From Delphinapterus leucas (Eukaryota > Chordata > Mammalia > Artiodactyla > Monodontidae): 64,000 bases of DNA. Below the pieces are notes generated by a model, which saw only the letters and a list, made by a program, of their open reading frames with translations, searched no databases and was not told where the DNA came from. Made by a program: the position numbers and the translations under genes. The stretch covers positions 16,832,256-16,896,255 of the forward strand of contig NW_022098001.1 in NCBI RefSeq assembly GCF_002288925.2. Reading direction: 5' to 3'. This document shows, one piece after another, positions 11,693-23,140 of this stretch; position 1 is the stretch's first letter; the number at the start of each line of letters is the position of its first letter.

Positions 11693-13438
11693 TGGTAATC
11701 ACTTCCCTAGCAAGAACTCACTTGCTATAAAATTATGTGGCTTGCACAGTTCTTTAGAAACTGTTCAGGCCAAGTGGCATTCTCTTTGCTGAATACATTG
11801 TGTGTTGAACAGCACCTCCCTTCAACTGCCAGAGTCTGAAACCAAATGAATGTTCAATTACTGTGACACTTCTCTTCTAGGGTGAGCCCATATTGGCTAG
11901 GATAATGAGTCCCAATTAGGCTGAAATTCTCTGAGGATGTATTTATGTTTTACTAATACGGAAAATTCTGTGAGGGGCTATGGTCGCTAACCACTCACTG
12001 AGTCTGAGCGACTACTTCATTCTCTTCATTTTCCACTTCCCTTTCTCCCCATCATACATTTTTAGTCATTCTCTGTTGCTCCCAGACTCAAAGAACTAAC
12101 ACTAAGCCCCACAGTTTCCTCTTGATGAAAGCCCTGATAGTCCAACCTTGCTCTACATTTTCAGTCTTGCCATTTGCTAACATATTACATGACCAGCTGA
12201 GCCACTGAGCTAGAATAAACAGAATGCACTTTAGCATACAGGGATATTTTGCAAAAGATATATTCTCAAGTCTTGGAAACTTAACTGTGTGTTACCATAT
12301 TGTCTTCCTTATGCTCCTTCTGTTTCTTAATTTCACACATCACTCCATTCTTTGAAGTAATTTTCCCCCAATGTGTTAAGAAACTGAGTCATGTCCTAAA
12401 TTCTGTGGAAGAAAATTGAGAGGGTGGGAGGAAGTTTAGATCTGCAAAGAACAATCTTGTTTTCTTTCAATAAATTAATCAACCTGGTCATTTCACATAT
12501 GAGTTAATGGAGGGAAAAGTGCTTTGAAAACTTCAGAGCCATAAAAATATGTGTTATTCCAGGATTCCTTTTCATCTGTGGGCTACAAATGGGTCACATG
12601 CCAGTCCTTTTGTATGCACCAGGCTCATTTTAGGTGAAGTGGAGTCTCTGAAGTTCTCCAGCTAAAGGCATTTCCGCTTTAATAGGTCACATTATGCTTT
12701 GAGTGGTACAGAGGTCCTTGTCTGCAGGGAGATGACCCTTATGAACCTTGTTCAAACTCAGGATCTGGGTATGGTCCACTAATCAGTTGATCAGAAAATC
12801 AAAGGATATCTCTATGGATGTTAAAATACATTTGTTTATTCTAAATCTGTGGCTTTGCTAGTCATGTGGCATGTTGGCCTTTCAGGCTAATATTCTCTCT
12901 CACTGAAACAGCTTTTTTTAAATAATGGAGTCTTTCTGATCTCAGAAATAGAAACGGAGTTATAAATAAAAACTGTTACTGAAGCCGGTAATTTTTTTCA
13001 CCTTCATAATTCTGTGTTTCTCAGCTACATTCTGTGCTGTCCTGACATATGTTAATCAATGCATTTGTTACCACACAGTTTGACTATTGCATTTCTCTGG
13101 TGGCTAGCTTATCATCAACTATAATTATTTCAACTCCAATTAATTCTGAACTTCTTTGCAAGGTTATTTACTTGCTTTAAGCAATAAGACAACATGACAC
13201 CTCTTTGATTTCCAAGCATCTGGTCAACTGCAAATTGAATTCACTGCCCTCCTCTTTGTCTGAGCAGTCTATTTCAGTGACCCTTCTCATTAGATCACTG
13301 GTATTAGTGATCAGTGACCTGCTGATTGAGGAGAAAACAATGCTAGTGAAAGAAATACTCTCATCATGACAGTCTTGAAGGCTACAGAAGCAACACTAAA
13401 AGTACAGTAGGCTGGTTTTGGACCCAGCCTAGGAAAAG
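11693..13438. other. Unassigned, mostly non-repetitive sequence
   Basis: No mobile element recognised. The part at about 12900-13320 contains homeodomain-like TAAT-rich motifs (for example 'tccaattaattctg') without microsatellites, but that is not enough to call a regulatory element. Confidence 0.55.
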
Positions 13439-13439
13439 A

Positions 13440-13622
13440 AGAGAAACCTGTTATGTCCTAGATGCTGTAATATCATTAGGTCCTTTCGTAGCCACCATGA
13501 GGTAAGAATTAGCCCTTTATAACAGGTAGGCAAAGGGGGCCTCAGAGAGGGTAGGGACACTCTTGCACAAGGACACACAACTAATAAGTGGCAGTGCCTA
13601 GTCTGGAATTCAAGCTTTCCTG
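13440..13622 (-). mobile_element. MIR SINE, antisense
   Basis: The plus strand reads 'tagccaccatgaggtaag', 'cctcagagagggtaggg', 'aaggacacacaactaat', 'aagtggcagtgcctag' and 'tggaattcaagc'. This is the standard reverse complement of MIR. A 77-codon minus-strand frame across it is chance. Confidence 0.75.
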
Positions 13623-13834
13623 ATTTCCACAATACTACTACAGAAAGGACTAGAAGTAGCATACAAAACTTTTAGAAGTTTATGTGTATGGAAGAGTGGG
13701 AATAGTGCATCTAGGAGATAGAAACTGCTAAGAATGAGAATCAAGAAGAAACAAGTCCCAAAACACAAGTCCTAAAGCAAGGATGTTAATTGAGAGGCAG
13801 AATAATATATGGAGATGGATCTAGGTGGGCCTGT

Positions 13835-14034
13835 AGTCTTTTTCTGTAAGGAGCCAGACAGTAAATATTTTCAGCTTTGCAGCTCATAGTCTCTGTTTCA
13901 ACTCAGCTCTTCCCTTGTAGTGCAAAGGCAGCCACATGCAATATGTAAACAAAAAGGTATGGCTATGTTCTAAGGAAACTTTATTTAATAAAAAGAAGAT
14001 GTGGCTCTTGGACCATAGTTTGCAAACCCCCTAA
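13835..14034. mobile_element. hAT-type non-autonomous DNA transposon relic
   Basis: 'tttttctgtaaggagccaga', 'agtaaatattttcagctttg', 'aactttatttaataaaaag' and 'tttgcaaacccc' match a common eutherian hAT-Charlie short element in order and length (about 200 bp). The terminal inverted repeats are degraded. Confidence 0.65.
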
Positions 14035-14042
14035 TCTAGATT

Positions 14043-14266
14043 AATGTTTCCGAACACAGGCTGTTATCATCCCCCTAGAGTTTGTTTGGAAATGAGGGGA
14101 AGCTTTTTTGTTCTCACAGTAATAGGAACTCAGAAAGAGCTACGGGCATTTAGTAGACCCTGACCAGAGATGCTAAAAATTCTGCAAAGATCCCGGGTCA
14201 GTCTCATCTAAACCAGAATTTTCCCCATCCTAGTGACCATAGCATCCCCACTGAGAAGCACTGGAT
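14043..14266. mobile_element. hAT-type non-autonomous DNA transposon relic
   Basis: The order 'tttggaaatgagggg', 'ttgttctcacagt', 'gggcatttagtagaccctg', 'agatgctaaaaattctgc' and 'gagaagcactgg' resembles a second common eutherian hAT short element. It lies between two other hAT relics, making a run of three. Highly diverged. Confidence 0.5.
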
Positions 14267-14289
14267 TAGTTAAAGGTGACAACATATGC

Positions 14290-14572
14290 ATTAAAAGTTC
14301 AAAATCCTTATTCTTGTTCCAACTCACAGGTATCAGCAATAGATCATGGAAGAAGCAAGACACCCTGGAATGAAGAGGGCCTTTGGAATGACACCAATCT
14401 GCTCTGTATACAGTCTTCCCACTTAGTAATTATGGCAAGTTCCCTAGTGTCTCTGAAACTTGGTCCCTGTCAATAAATAGGAAGCAATCATAACTCCCTC
14501 ATCAAGTTGCTGTAAAGATTTAAAGAGAGTATACATATGAAGTGATTGGCACAGTGTATGGATAGTGCAGGT
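14290..14572 (+). mobile_element. MIR SINE, sense
   Basis: The 3' half is clearest: 'tcaagttgctgtaaagattt' and 'aagtgattggcacagtg' follow MIR order. The 5' half is weak, so the left edge is approximate. Confidence 0.5.
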
Positions 14573-14575
14573 CCA

Positions 14576-14905
14576 TGCTGTCCAATAGAAATAGAATGTG
14601 AACCACAAGTATATTTTAAATTGTCTAGTAGCCACACTAAAAAGAAAAAAAAAAGAAAAGAAAAAAAACACAAGTAAAAATAATTTTAATAACATGATGT
14701 ATTTAACTCAGTATATCCAAAATACTATCATTTCAATGTGAAAATCAATATCAAAAATGATTAATGAGGTGTTTTGCTTTCTTTTTTCTTTTTGGTTTTT
14801 CAAAATCAAGTGTGTACTTTACAATGACAGTACATCTCAACTCGGACCAGCCAAGTTTTATGTGCTCAGTGGCCTCAGTAGTGGCTACTGTATTGGATAG
14901 ATCAG
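14576..14905. mobile_element. hAT-type DNA transposon relic with terminal inverted repeats
   Basis: The left end 'gctgtccaatagaaat' and the right end 'actgtattggatag' are inverted versions of each other. Between them 'gtctagtagccacactaaaa', 'tatccaaaatactatcattt' and 'cagtacatctcaactcgg' match a well-known eutherian hAT short element of about 330 bp. An A/G-rich run at 14638-14670 is internal. Confidence 0.7.
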
Positions 14906-17900
14906 GTGTAGACTCTGAGCTAAGATTCTCTCCTTCCCATCCTTTTAGTTCCCAACAGGCCACTGACTACTTGTCAGTGTAGAGGGTTCTTCTTGTTGCC
15001 TACCCATTTCCCATGGCTGCAGACAAAGAGTACCCCCTGCCTTTGCAGAATGGGGCTTCCCAGTGCTTCCCAGTTATGAAGCACTTCCCAGACTGCACTG
15101 CCCAAAATTAACTGAAAGCAAAATTAAAATAACTGTACTTTCTTCACATGAAAGTCCCCTGATGTCCAAGAAAGAAACACTGCCAGAAGGCCTGTATTTG
15201 GTAGGGCGTCTTTAGCAACCTCTACGTTGGACAAATTTCTGAATAGCAATGTAATAAATTCTTATTACCCAGGAGTATCTTTTAACTTTAATAATTCCAA
15301 CCCCAAATAAGAAAACACTTCTAAGAAGTCTAGCAGAGGGGCAGTCACAGAGTCACACAATTGGTTGAAAGTGACTAAACAAGCCCTGTTGGTGGCCTAT
15401 TGATGTTTATGATTAATGTAGGTTTAATCATCAACATACCATAAGAATTCAGCTCTTCTGATTTGCTTTTTTTCCCTACCGAAACAAGTGAATTCCTTCC
15501 CTGTTAGTATTTCGAATCTTGCCAGTCAAAGAAATTGATGAAAAGAATGTATATGCATATAGGTGCCATATATCTAAATGTCTATATGTCATACACTTAT
15601 CCCCATTCCCTCATGTGTATAGATGCTTAATTTGGCACAGATAGTTCAAGACTAAAAGATGGCAATACAGAAGTTATCCCCTCTTTTCTTCCTCTAATTA
15701 TTTTGAGCTGAATTCACTGAGAATGAATATGAATATATTTCTAGCTTTTAGGATTATGGAGGCAGCTAAATCTTACTGAGACTTTTAATAAAGCACATGC
15801 TCTAGCCCAAGCAGCTTCACTCTTCAGGTTCTGAGAAGCTGGCAACACTGGGAGAGAGGCAGGTCTTTGGAAACATCAACAGTTCAGGAAAAATGCTATT
15901 TTGTTTGATTCAGTTTTCCAACCTAGTAAAATCCCGCCTTCCTGGAAGGCTTCCCTTGTTACCTTTTGTTTGTTTGTTTGTTTTGAATAAAAGGCAGGAT
16001 GAGGGAGACTATTTGCTGGGTTAAAATAACTTTTGTCCCAAAACTTGCACCTCTAAATACAGTGGTGATTGTACTACCTGACTGTGTCAGACTCTGTGAC
16101 CCTCCCAAGGCCTCTCCCTGCAGCTCTCCCTGTCACACTCACTGGCAAACACACAAACATTGCATACACCCCAACAACTAGTGGTTAGAAAATATAAGGA
16201 ACAAACATTTTTCTAAACAATGTACTTTGGGACAGTTCCTGGAAATACTGATGTGCTAAAAGGCAAGAAGGGCTAATGAATTTCAATCCATATGGTCTGC
16301 TAATAAGGGCCTTGCAAAAGCTGGAACACCTATTGATTAACCTGTTTAATACCTTAAACCCAGTGCCTCGATATGGATGATGCCCACCCCGCTGCCCATC
16401 CAGAAGAATGTCGTTGTTTGTTTTGCACATGCCAGGAAGAAGTCTCTGCTGATCCCCTAGATAACAAAGGTGCAGCAAAGGGCTTTCTCTCTACCTATTT
16501 GGCAACAAGAAAGCTGCCCCTCCAGATGATAGGGTCCTTCCCCTTTCCTGCAGGTAACTGTCAGTCAGATGGGGTGTGAGGTATGATAATTCCATCTGTG
16601 TCATTCGGATTGTCAGCTGCATTGTTCTGCTCAGTGTGCTGTGGATTGTGAAAAACAACCAGGACGGATGATTTTAAGTAATTGCTCTGACAGAGACTGA
16701 TTACTACAGTAGCAACAGTCAGTTATAGTTAAGGAGTAGCCTTGGCATATGGTCTACATTTGACGTGGGAAGGAGAGTGGGGGAGAGGAAGGAAAAAGCT
16801 TTATAATTTTACAGATTGCTTTATGTTTTATAATGACTGAGTTTTCTTTTCCTTCACTTAATTTGGAAAATATCACCAACAGAAACCTGGAAAAAAAAAA
16901 TCTAAATATTGTTACAGATAAAAGAATTCAAAGAACATATTGAACTGCTATTAAGATAAATCATAAAACAATTAGGATTTGTAAGACTGATAATTATTCA
17001 TTGCCACAGCATTTATTGTTCTGTGTATTGGGGTTTGTTTTCAACTTTGTGCATTCAGTGAACATCCTTTGTGAAATCTTGGCCATTTGCTGATTGCATA
17101 AACTCTTGCATTCATTTTGAAAGATGAATCATTAACATTGGTGGCTTACCTCTCCAAACTAGTCTGATGTTTCATTCACAAAAAATACCTTAACAAAACA
17201 AATTATCCAATTTATATACCTTTCCTAAAATAATGTATGTCTAATATTTAATATAATAAAATAGAGATTTATTTGTTTTTGTTTAATGAAAGAATATTTC
17301 ACACACACACACAAATACACATTTTCCTTAAACAAAATTGAAAAGAGAGACCTATTTATTTTGTAGCTACACACAGAGAAACAAAGCAATTAATAGGTTT
17401 CATTCTAGCTGGGCTTTTAATCTTTATACCATTCTTATTTTTAATTTTTTTATACTACCCAAGAAGTGGCACATGAAATTATAGTCAGAGCAATGAATGA
17501 GAAAGCTTCTTCAAGAATAATTGAAATGATAGTGATTTTTTAAAATAAATGGTAATATGCTCAATAAAATAATTCAACCCCAGATAAATAGGAAAGTCTT
17601 TGGAATAAAAATTAGGGTAATAATTTAACACTGTGAAAAGTAAGTGTGATAAAGTACATCTGAAGGACATTAATTACTTATCCATGTGTGAGCTATTGTT
17701 GGGTACATAATGGCTGATCCATTTGCCAGCATAGTCTCACTGCTCCCAGGATTTTAACTCATTACTTTATAAATCTCTGCTGTGATACCTTGAGGGAAAA
17801 AAAGGTGCTTTTTTAAACCTACTCCTATTTAATATTAACTAGTGTTAAGCAAAATAATTTTAACCAGTTATTACTTAAACAAAGGAAAGTGTTGGACTAA

Positions 17901-18942
17901 CTTTTTCTAATATGTTTGGGGCTAGCTAGTGTTCAAGAATTTCCAGTAGGGTTATGAATATCACCTTCATTTCCAAAGGGGAAAATGAGAAGGGCTATGA
18001 CTGGGTCACTTGTACAGTCATGCATTAGAAGCTATTTCCACGTACTAAGAAGTCTCTGAGTCTAAGGAAGTTTAGAAAAATAGAGGGCCTTTTTTTTTTT
18101 TAGTGATTTGTTTCATGACCTGCCTAGGAAGAAATGCAAGTCACATTGCAAGTTGACCTTCCAGGTTTTGCAAACCAACCATACTCAATAAAATTCTCTG
18201 CTGGGAAAACTGACAATTATTTAGGAACACTAAGGCAATTTTTGGTTTCTAAAAATCAGTCTTCTCAAATATTCTTTTCATCCTCCAAACACATACACAC
18301 TTCAAAGAACTGACTGCTTACACATTTAGTTGAATAAGCAAATTGGTCAGAATTAATCCAAATTAAATGTCTTCCTTTATGACTCTCTGAAAATCTTTCA
18401 GGCATAGGATACTGCTGAGTTTTTTTAATCAAATGGAAATACTCTTAATGAATTATGAGCTAAACTTATTCATACTAAGGATAATACTTTATGAACTTGC
18501 CGAATCTCAAAACTTGTGTTTTGCCCTGAACATCAAAATCAACTGGGGGAATCCAATTTCATGGTTTATTTTTTAAATGGTACAAAAAGTGTTAACATTT
18601 TGAAAAGTGTTTCTAATATTTTCTCAGAAATCACTATTTCCTTACACCTGAGAAATTGATGTGTGTTAGTTGCCTAGTCTTCGTAGGAATTTGGATTTGA
18701 AATGCTTGTATTAAATAATGTCCCAGTTTTTTTCTATAAATTTCCTTTATCTAGACTTCCCATCTGGGGATCAGGGCCAAAAAAAATAATTTGAGGAAAC
18801 TTGTAACATCTTTGGTAGCTTCTGAATTTTGGTTAATTCAATTTTAATCTCCTTTGAAGACCTTGAATATACAGACAAATTTTAAGAAAGTAAAAAATTT
18901 AAATCATTATCTATTCTTTAATTCTTTTAACTCAGTCTTTTT
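14906..18942. other. Unassigned AT-rich sequence, no gene seen
   Basis: There is a (TTTG)n run at about 15966-15985 and a (CA)n run at about 17301-17313. Otherwise no repeat family, splice-flanked exon or RNA gene could be supported. Open frames at 15999-16181, 16185-16478 and 16373-16579 lack domains and overlap on opposite strands. Confidence 0.6.
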
Positions 18943-18944
18943 TC

Positions 18945-19515
18945 CTCCAATTATCTATTGCATTATAATCCACACCAAAATAGGCTTTAAACAACAACAA
19001 TGTATTATTTCTTATGATCCTGTGGATCCAGAATTTGGACAGGGCTGTTAGTTGATTCTTCTGCTCCATCTGCCATTGATGGAGGTCACTCACTCAGGTA
19101 GTTAAGCTGCCCCAGGGCTGAACTGAAACATCCAAAAAAGCTTCAGTTGCATGTCTGGTATTTCAGTGCTTCTTCACATGACTTTTCTCTCACTCTTCCC
19201 CCCTCTCCCCTCTCCCCTCTCCCCTCTCCCCTCTTCCCTTTCTCCTCTCTTCTTTCCCCTCTCCCCATCTCCTCCCCCCTCTCTCCTCTCTCTCTACATG
19301 TGATCTTTCCTCATTCAGTAGTCTTACCCAAGTTTCTGTACTGCATGGTGGCTGAATTCCCTGGAAAGAGGAAGTTGCCAGTCCTCTTAAAGGCTAGGCC
19401 CAGAACGGGAACGGTGTCGCTACCGCTACAATCTGTTAATCAGAGCAAGTCTAAAGGCCATCCTTGATTCAAGAAGAGGAAAAACAGAATCTACCCCAAT
19501 AGGAGAAGGGAGGAA
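18945..19515 (-). mobile_element. MLT1-type LTR (ERVL-MaLR), antisense, with expanded pyrimidine tract
   Basis: Plus-strand phrases in antisense MLT1 order are 'aaacaacaacaatgtatt', 'cttatgatcctgtgga', 'tgggctg'-like wording, 'ggtggctgaattccctgg', 'cttaaaggctaggcccagaa' and 'cagagcaagtctaaaggcc'. The middle is interrupted or expanded by a CT-rich tract at 19194-19297, which makes the element longer than usual. Confidence 0.7.
19194..19297. repeat. (CTCTCCC)n-like polypyrimidine tract
   Basis: About 100 bp of almost pure C/T with near-regular CTCTCCC units, carried inside the antisense MLT1 LTR. It accounts for the P/S/L-rich composition of a chance 106-codon frame at 19147-19467. Confidence 0.9.
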
Positions 19516-19533
19516 TAAATGGCAGCCTTATTT

Positions 19534-19690
19534 AGAAATTATCTCCATAACTTCTAAGAAATCATTTGTCTATTTGAGCATAATAAGAAATTATCTCCAT
19601 AACTTCTAAGAAATCATTTGTCTATTTAAGCATAATAATAAGCGCATAATATTTGAGTTATTTGAGCATTTGTCTATTTAAGCATAATTT
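19534..19690. repeat. 52-bp tandem duplication with partial third copy
   Basis: Copies at 19534-19585 and 19586-19637 start AGAAATTATCTCC and differ by about one base. A partial third echo of the copy's end ('catttgtctatttaagcat') lies at about 19668-19686. The high identity suggests a recent event. Confidence 0.9.
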
Positions 19691-20359
19691 CAGTCACACA
19701 AAATATCATTGATTTCCCTAATTTCATTAGTTAGCATCATGGAGAATGGTGTGCTAAAAAAATATTTGCTTTGTATAGTAAACTTTTGGTCCAGCTATAC
19801 AAATCTGTCTATACTTCTTTTTTTCTTAACTTATTCTCAACTTTATCTTTTTTTAATGTAAATTACAATAAACTCTGAAGAATGATTTCTAACAGTGTTT
19901 CCCAGGTAAACTAAAATCAAGCATATTGACTTTAATGTTCTGAAAAAGAAGTTTAACTTTAAATTTGGGGAAGGTTAGTCTATAGCTGTAGGTGGCTGAA
20001 GGGCTAGTACTAGCAGTCTTTTCCTTTTGGCCTTTGCAAGATGAGCTTTCAAAGAAACTTTATCATGCTGTGAAATGCATTACTCTCTAAGACCCATTGT
20101 GTGGGTTGATAAGACCAGAGTCCATTTGTTTTATAAAAACATATTCATCCTTACTCTACTCTCATTATTTCTGAAAAATACAAGGATTTAAACATTATTA
20201 TTCCATGTTTTGGTCCTTTCAGTAGAGGGTCAGAGCCTTTTATAAGGTTAGGTTCAGAATGATTTCTAAATATATTAATAAATAAATGATTTGTTTATAG
20301 GTTCTCTTCTGAAACAATTTTTTGTGCTTCCCCAAAAAAAGAAAGTCATATAAAAGAAT

Positions 20360-20532
20360 ATTCTTTGGCACCAGACAGATTTAGGTCTAAAATTCTGCTT
20401 TTACCACTTTTAGAATGGTATGGCCTTTACTCACTTTTAGAATGAGAACTTGCTCACCTTTGGTTGTACGAAGGATTAAAAGATGATGTGTGTAACATTC
20501 TTAGCTCAGTTTTAGGACATACTATTCAGTGG
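20360..20532 (+). mobile_element. MIR SINE, sense
   Basis: 'caccagacagatttagg', 'ctgcttttaccactttt', 'agaatgagaacttgctcacc' and 'gtacgaaggattaaaag' fit a diverged MIR in order. A short internal repeat of 'actcacttttagaatg' is present. Confidence 0.55.
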
Positions 20533-20738
20533 TATGGCTTTTGATATTAAACTCTTTCAAGTCAAGACTTTTGAATAAATGTCCTATTTTTAATTGGTTT
20601 GCTTGTCAAATATGTGGATGTAAAAATAATGATTGTTTCAACTTCCCTAAGCATCAATGAGATAGGAGCTTTGATTAATCCTTTTTTTCATTAGGAGAGA
20701 TTTGTTAACAGTCACTAGTCTTCCAAAATGCTCCTTTT

Positions 20739-20814
20739 GGTATTATAGTCAAATATATTGAAAATATATTTAGAAAATATATAGAAAAGAGGGTATTATA
20801 GTCAAATATATTGA
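20739..20814. repeat. Direct repeat of 23 bp at 53-bp spacing
   Basis: GGTATTATAGTCAAATATAT and the next three bases occur identically at 20739-20761 and 20792-20814. The intervening DNA is AT-rich. A small hairpin ('attaagag...ctcttaat') follows within 40 bp. Confidence 0.85.
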
Positions 20815-21059
20815 GGAAATAAATATTATAATTAAGAGAATTACTCTTAATTCTCTCACAGAGAACCATAATATAAATTAAAGTCTCTAAAATATTTTGT
20901 GTAAAATTAAGAAATATCCTTAATTATTTAATTTAGCATTTCACAAACTTAAGTAAAATTTAAATGCATAATAGTCAAACTGAATCATAAGACTGAAAAA
21001 TAATCAACTACTATATAATCTATGCACTTTAAGTTCTGATTTTTGTTTTTGTTTTTTTT

Positions 21060-21235
21060 CTCAGAAGTGGCAGTAGCTTTTCCATTTGCGGGTACCCAAG
21101 AAACCTAATCTTACACTAAATAACCAATCAGCTCACGACTCATTGGTCATAACCAATCAGTCCATTCAGGGTCATTATTAAGAACATCAGTTCCTATATT
21201 TATTCTTTGAATAAATTTTGATATACTGTGTAAGC
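21060..21235. promoter_or_regulatory. Cluster of three CCAAT boxes (possible LTR or promoter relic)
   Basis: AACCAATCAG occurs at 21122-21131 and again at 21151-21160. An inverted CCAAT (ATTGG, 21142-21146) lies between them. Roughly even spacing of NF-Y-type sites is typical of promoters and of retroviral LTR U3 regions. No transcript unit can be seen downstream, so function is unproven. Confidence 0.3.
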
Positions 21236-23140
21236 CTGTGTGCCTTAAACTAAAAGGACCCAGATTACTATGTTTTAATAGTTGATATCTATATATATCT
21301 TAAATAAGATAGATAAAAATACTGTAATATATATGTATATATATTTTTTAATCTCTGTTATAAGCTCAGCCTTTTCGGTATGTCTGCTTTATAGTCTCCC
21401 TCCTCAACTGCTTCCTGGTACTACTGAAATTCAAGGAAAGAGACAAGATTTCTAAAAGAATCAAATGATCATTCTTGTTAAATCAGTAACCTCAAGTTTA
21501 TACTCAAAATGAATTCTATAATCTCTGCCCAGAGCGTAGTTTCCTAGCCCATAGAACAAAATGCTATATTTTATGACCATTGTTTTCTTTAATTTTGTAT
21601 TCTCCTTCCCATCACTTATTCATTAAGTCATAACTTCAAAGGGCAAATTTTTATGTTCTGACATATATCACAGTATCTATTAGTGGCACTACTACTAATG
21701 GATAAATGGATAGATTAGTAGCTGAGTAGAGGTAGATAACTGGAAAGAAGAAAGGGAGAGACAAAGAAAGAAAGGAAAAGAAGGAAAAAAGGAGGGAGGG
21801 ATAAAGAGAAGAGAGGGAAGAAGGACAAGTGTACAGGTTCATAACTGTTCTGAAGAAATCATCAGAAGTCTACAGAAAATTAGCTAAATGTCCTTTTAAG
21901 TTAAGAACCAAATAACAAACCTTGTGATACAAACTGATATGCAAAAAGACAACACTTAGAAAATGAATATGTACAAATAAATTGTTTGTTTGCTTTTCTT
22001 GTTAGAAATGAACTCTTCGCTAGTAGGATCAGTGTCTTAACATAGTAGCTGACACAAAGGTAAGTACTCTTTATATGTTTAACTTGATAACTTCATTAAG
22101 TATATATTATAAAATATATAGTTTCATTAGGAAAAGTTTTGTCAAGCAATTGAAAAAAATACTTTGAACAAACTTTACATATTTCCCATGTTTAAGTATC
22201 CATTGAAGCTCTGCTATCTTGATTTTTCCTCTCCATGCTTTTCTGGATAAATCAGTGCCATAATGGGGAGAGTCCTTTAAAGTGAGCCTCAAACATTGCA
22301 ACATTTTACTCCCTAGAGCAAACAAACTTTTCTTTCAGTATGACAGAAGACATCAGTTTTAAGGAAATATTTGGGTGAAACCTTTTACCCAAGGAATCAA
22401 TTTAGCTATGTAGAAATAGCTACCCGTTAATGCATGCATCAATTTATTCTTTTTAGAGATGTTTGTCTAACACAGGTTAAATCAGAATAAGTCAATGAGG
22501 AAGCATATAAATTTGAATGACAAACAGAATACATATCTCATTTTGTTGAGATTTTTCCATAAGAATAACATTAAAAAAAAAACAAACCTGCACCCTCCAC
22601 TTTTAAGGAAAGAAGACTGTAGCTACCTCACAAATTTCACGCATTAATTTTGCAATATTTTATGTAAGATAAAGCAAGATGAAAATTAGTGTTAAGAATT
22701 CAAGAGCATGAAAGGCAATATAATGGGAGGACATGGTTTTCTTCCTTCTTGGATTTCCTAAAAAAAATTTAATTTTCCAGAGATGGAAGCATTGTCTTCC
22801 TAAGAGAGCAGGGTGCTTGATAATACTTTTAAAATACTATAATTTACCTAAAATAAAGAAGCAAAGGGGAAACAATTGAAAACTTCTCCATGGTGCAAAA
22901 GGGAGGAAGAGGAACAGAAAAATCACACAAGCCCTCTTAACTGATCTAGTTTACCTTTTGTGTTTTGTTTTGTTCAAGTAACCTATTTAAAAACGCATCC
23001 ATGCATAGATTGCCCCTATTATTAATAGTAAATGTAAATTTCAACCTGTCAAGTTTTTCTAGCCCCACTTTTGCAAGGTGTTTTTATTTTTAAGGAAAAA
23101 AAAAATTAAAAAGCAAAGGCATTTCCTAGGGCACATGCTG
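21236..23140. other. Unassigned AT-rich sequence
   Basis: It contains a small TA-rich microsatellite (about 21287-21345) and the polypurine run at 21737-21830. No repeat family or gene is recognised. Minus-strand frames at 21651-21842 and 22107-22325 have no domain; the first is an artefact of the polypurine run. Confidence 0.6.
21737..21830. repeat. Polypurine (AGAAAGGAAAAG-type) tract
   Basis: About 95 bp of almost uninterrupted A/G, with units like AAAGAAAG and GGAGGGAGGG. It is capable in principle of triplex formation. Confidence 0.88.

Noticed and set aside
16185..16579. Opposing frames of 97 and 68 codons as a small gene
   Set aside because: No splice-site context, no domain, and overlapping antisense frames of similar length indicate chance.
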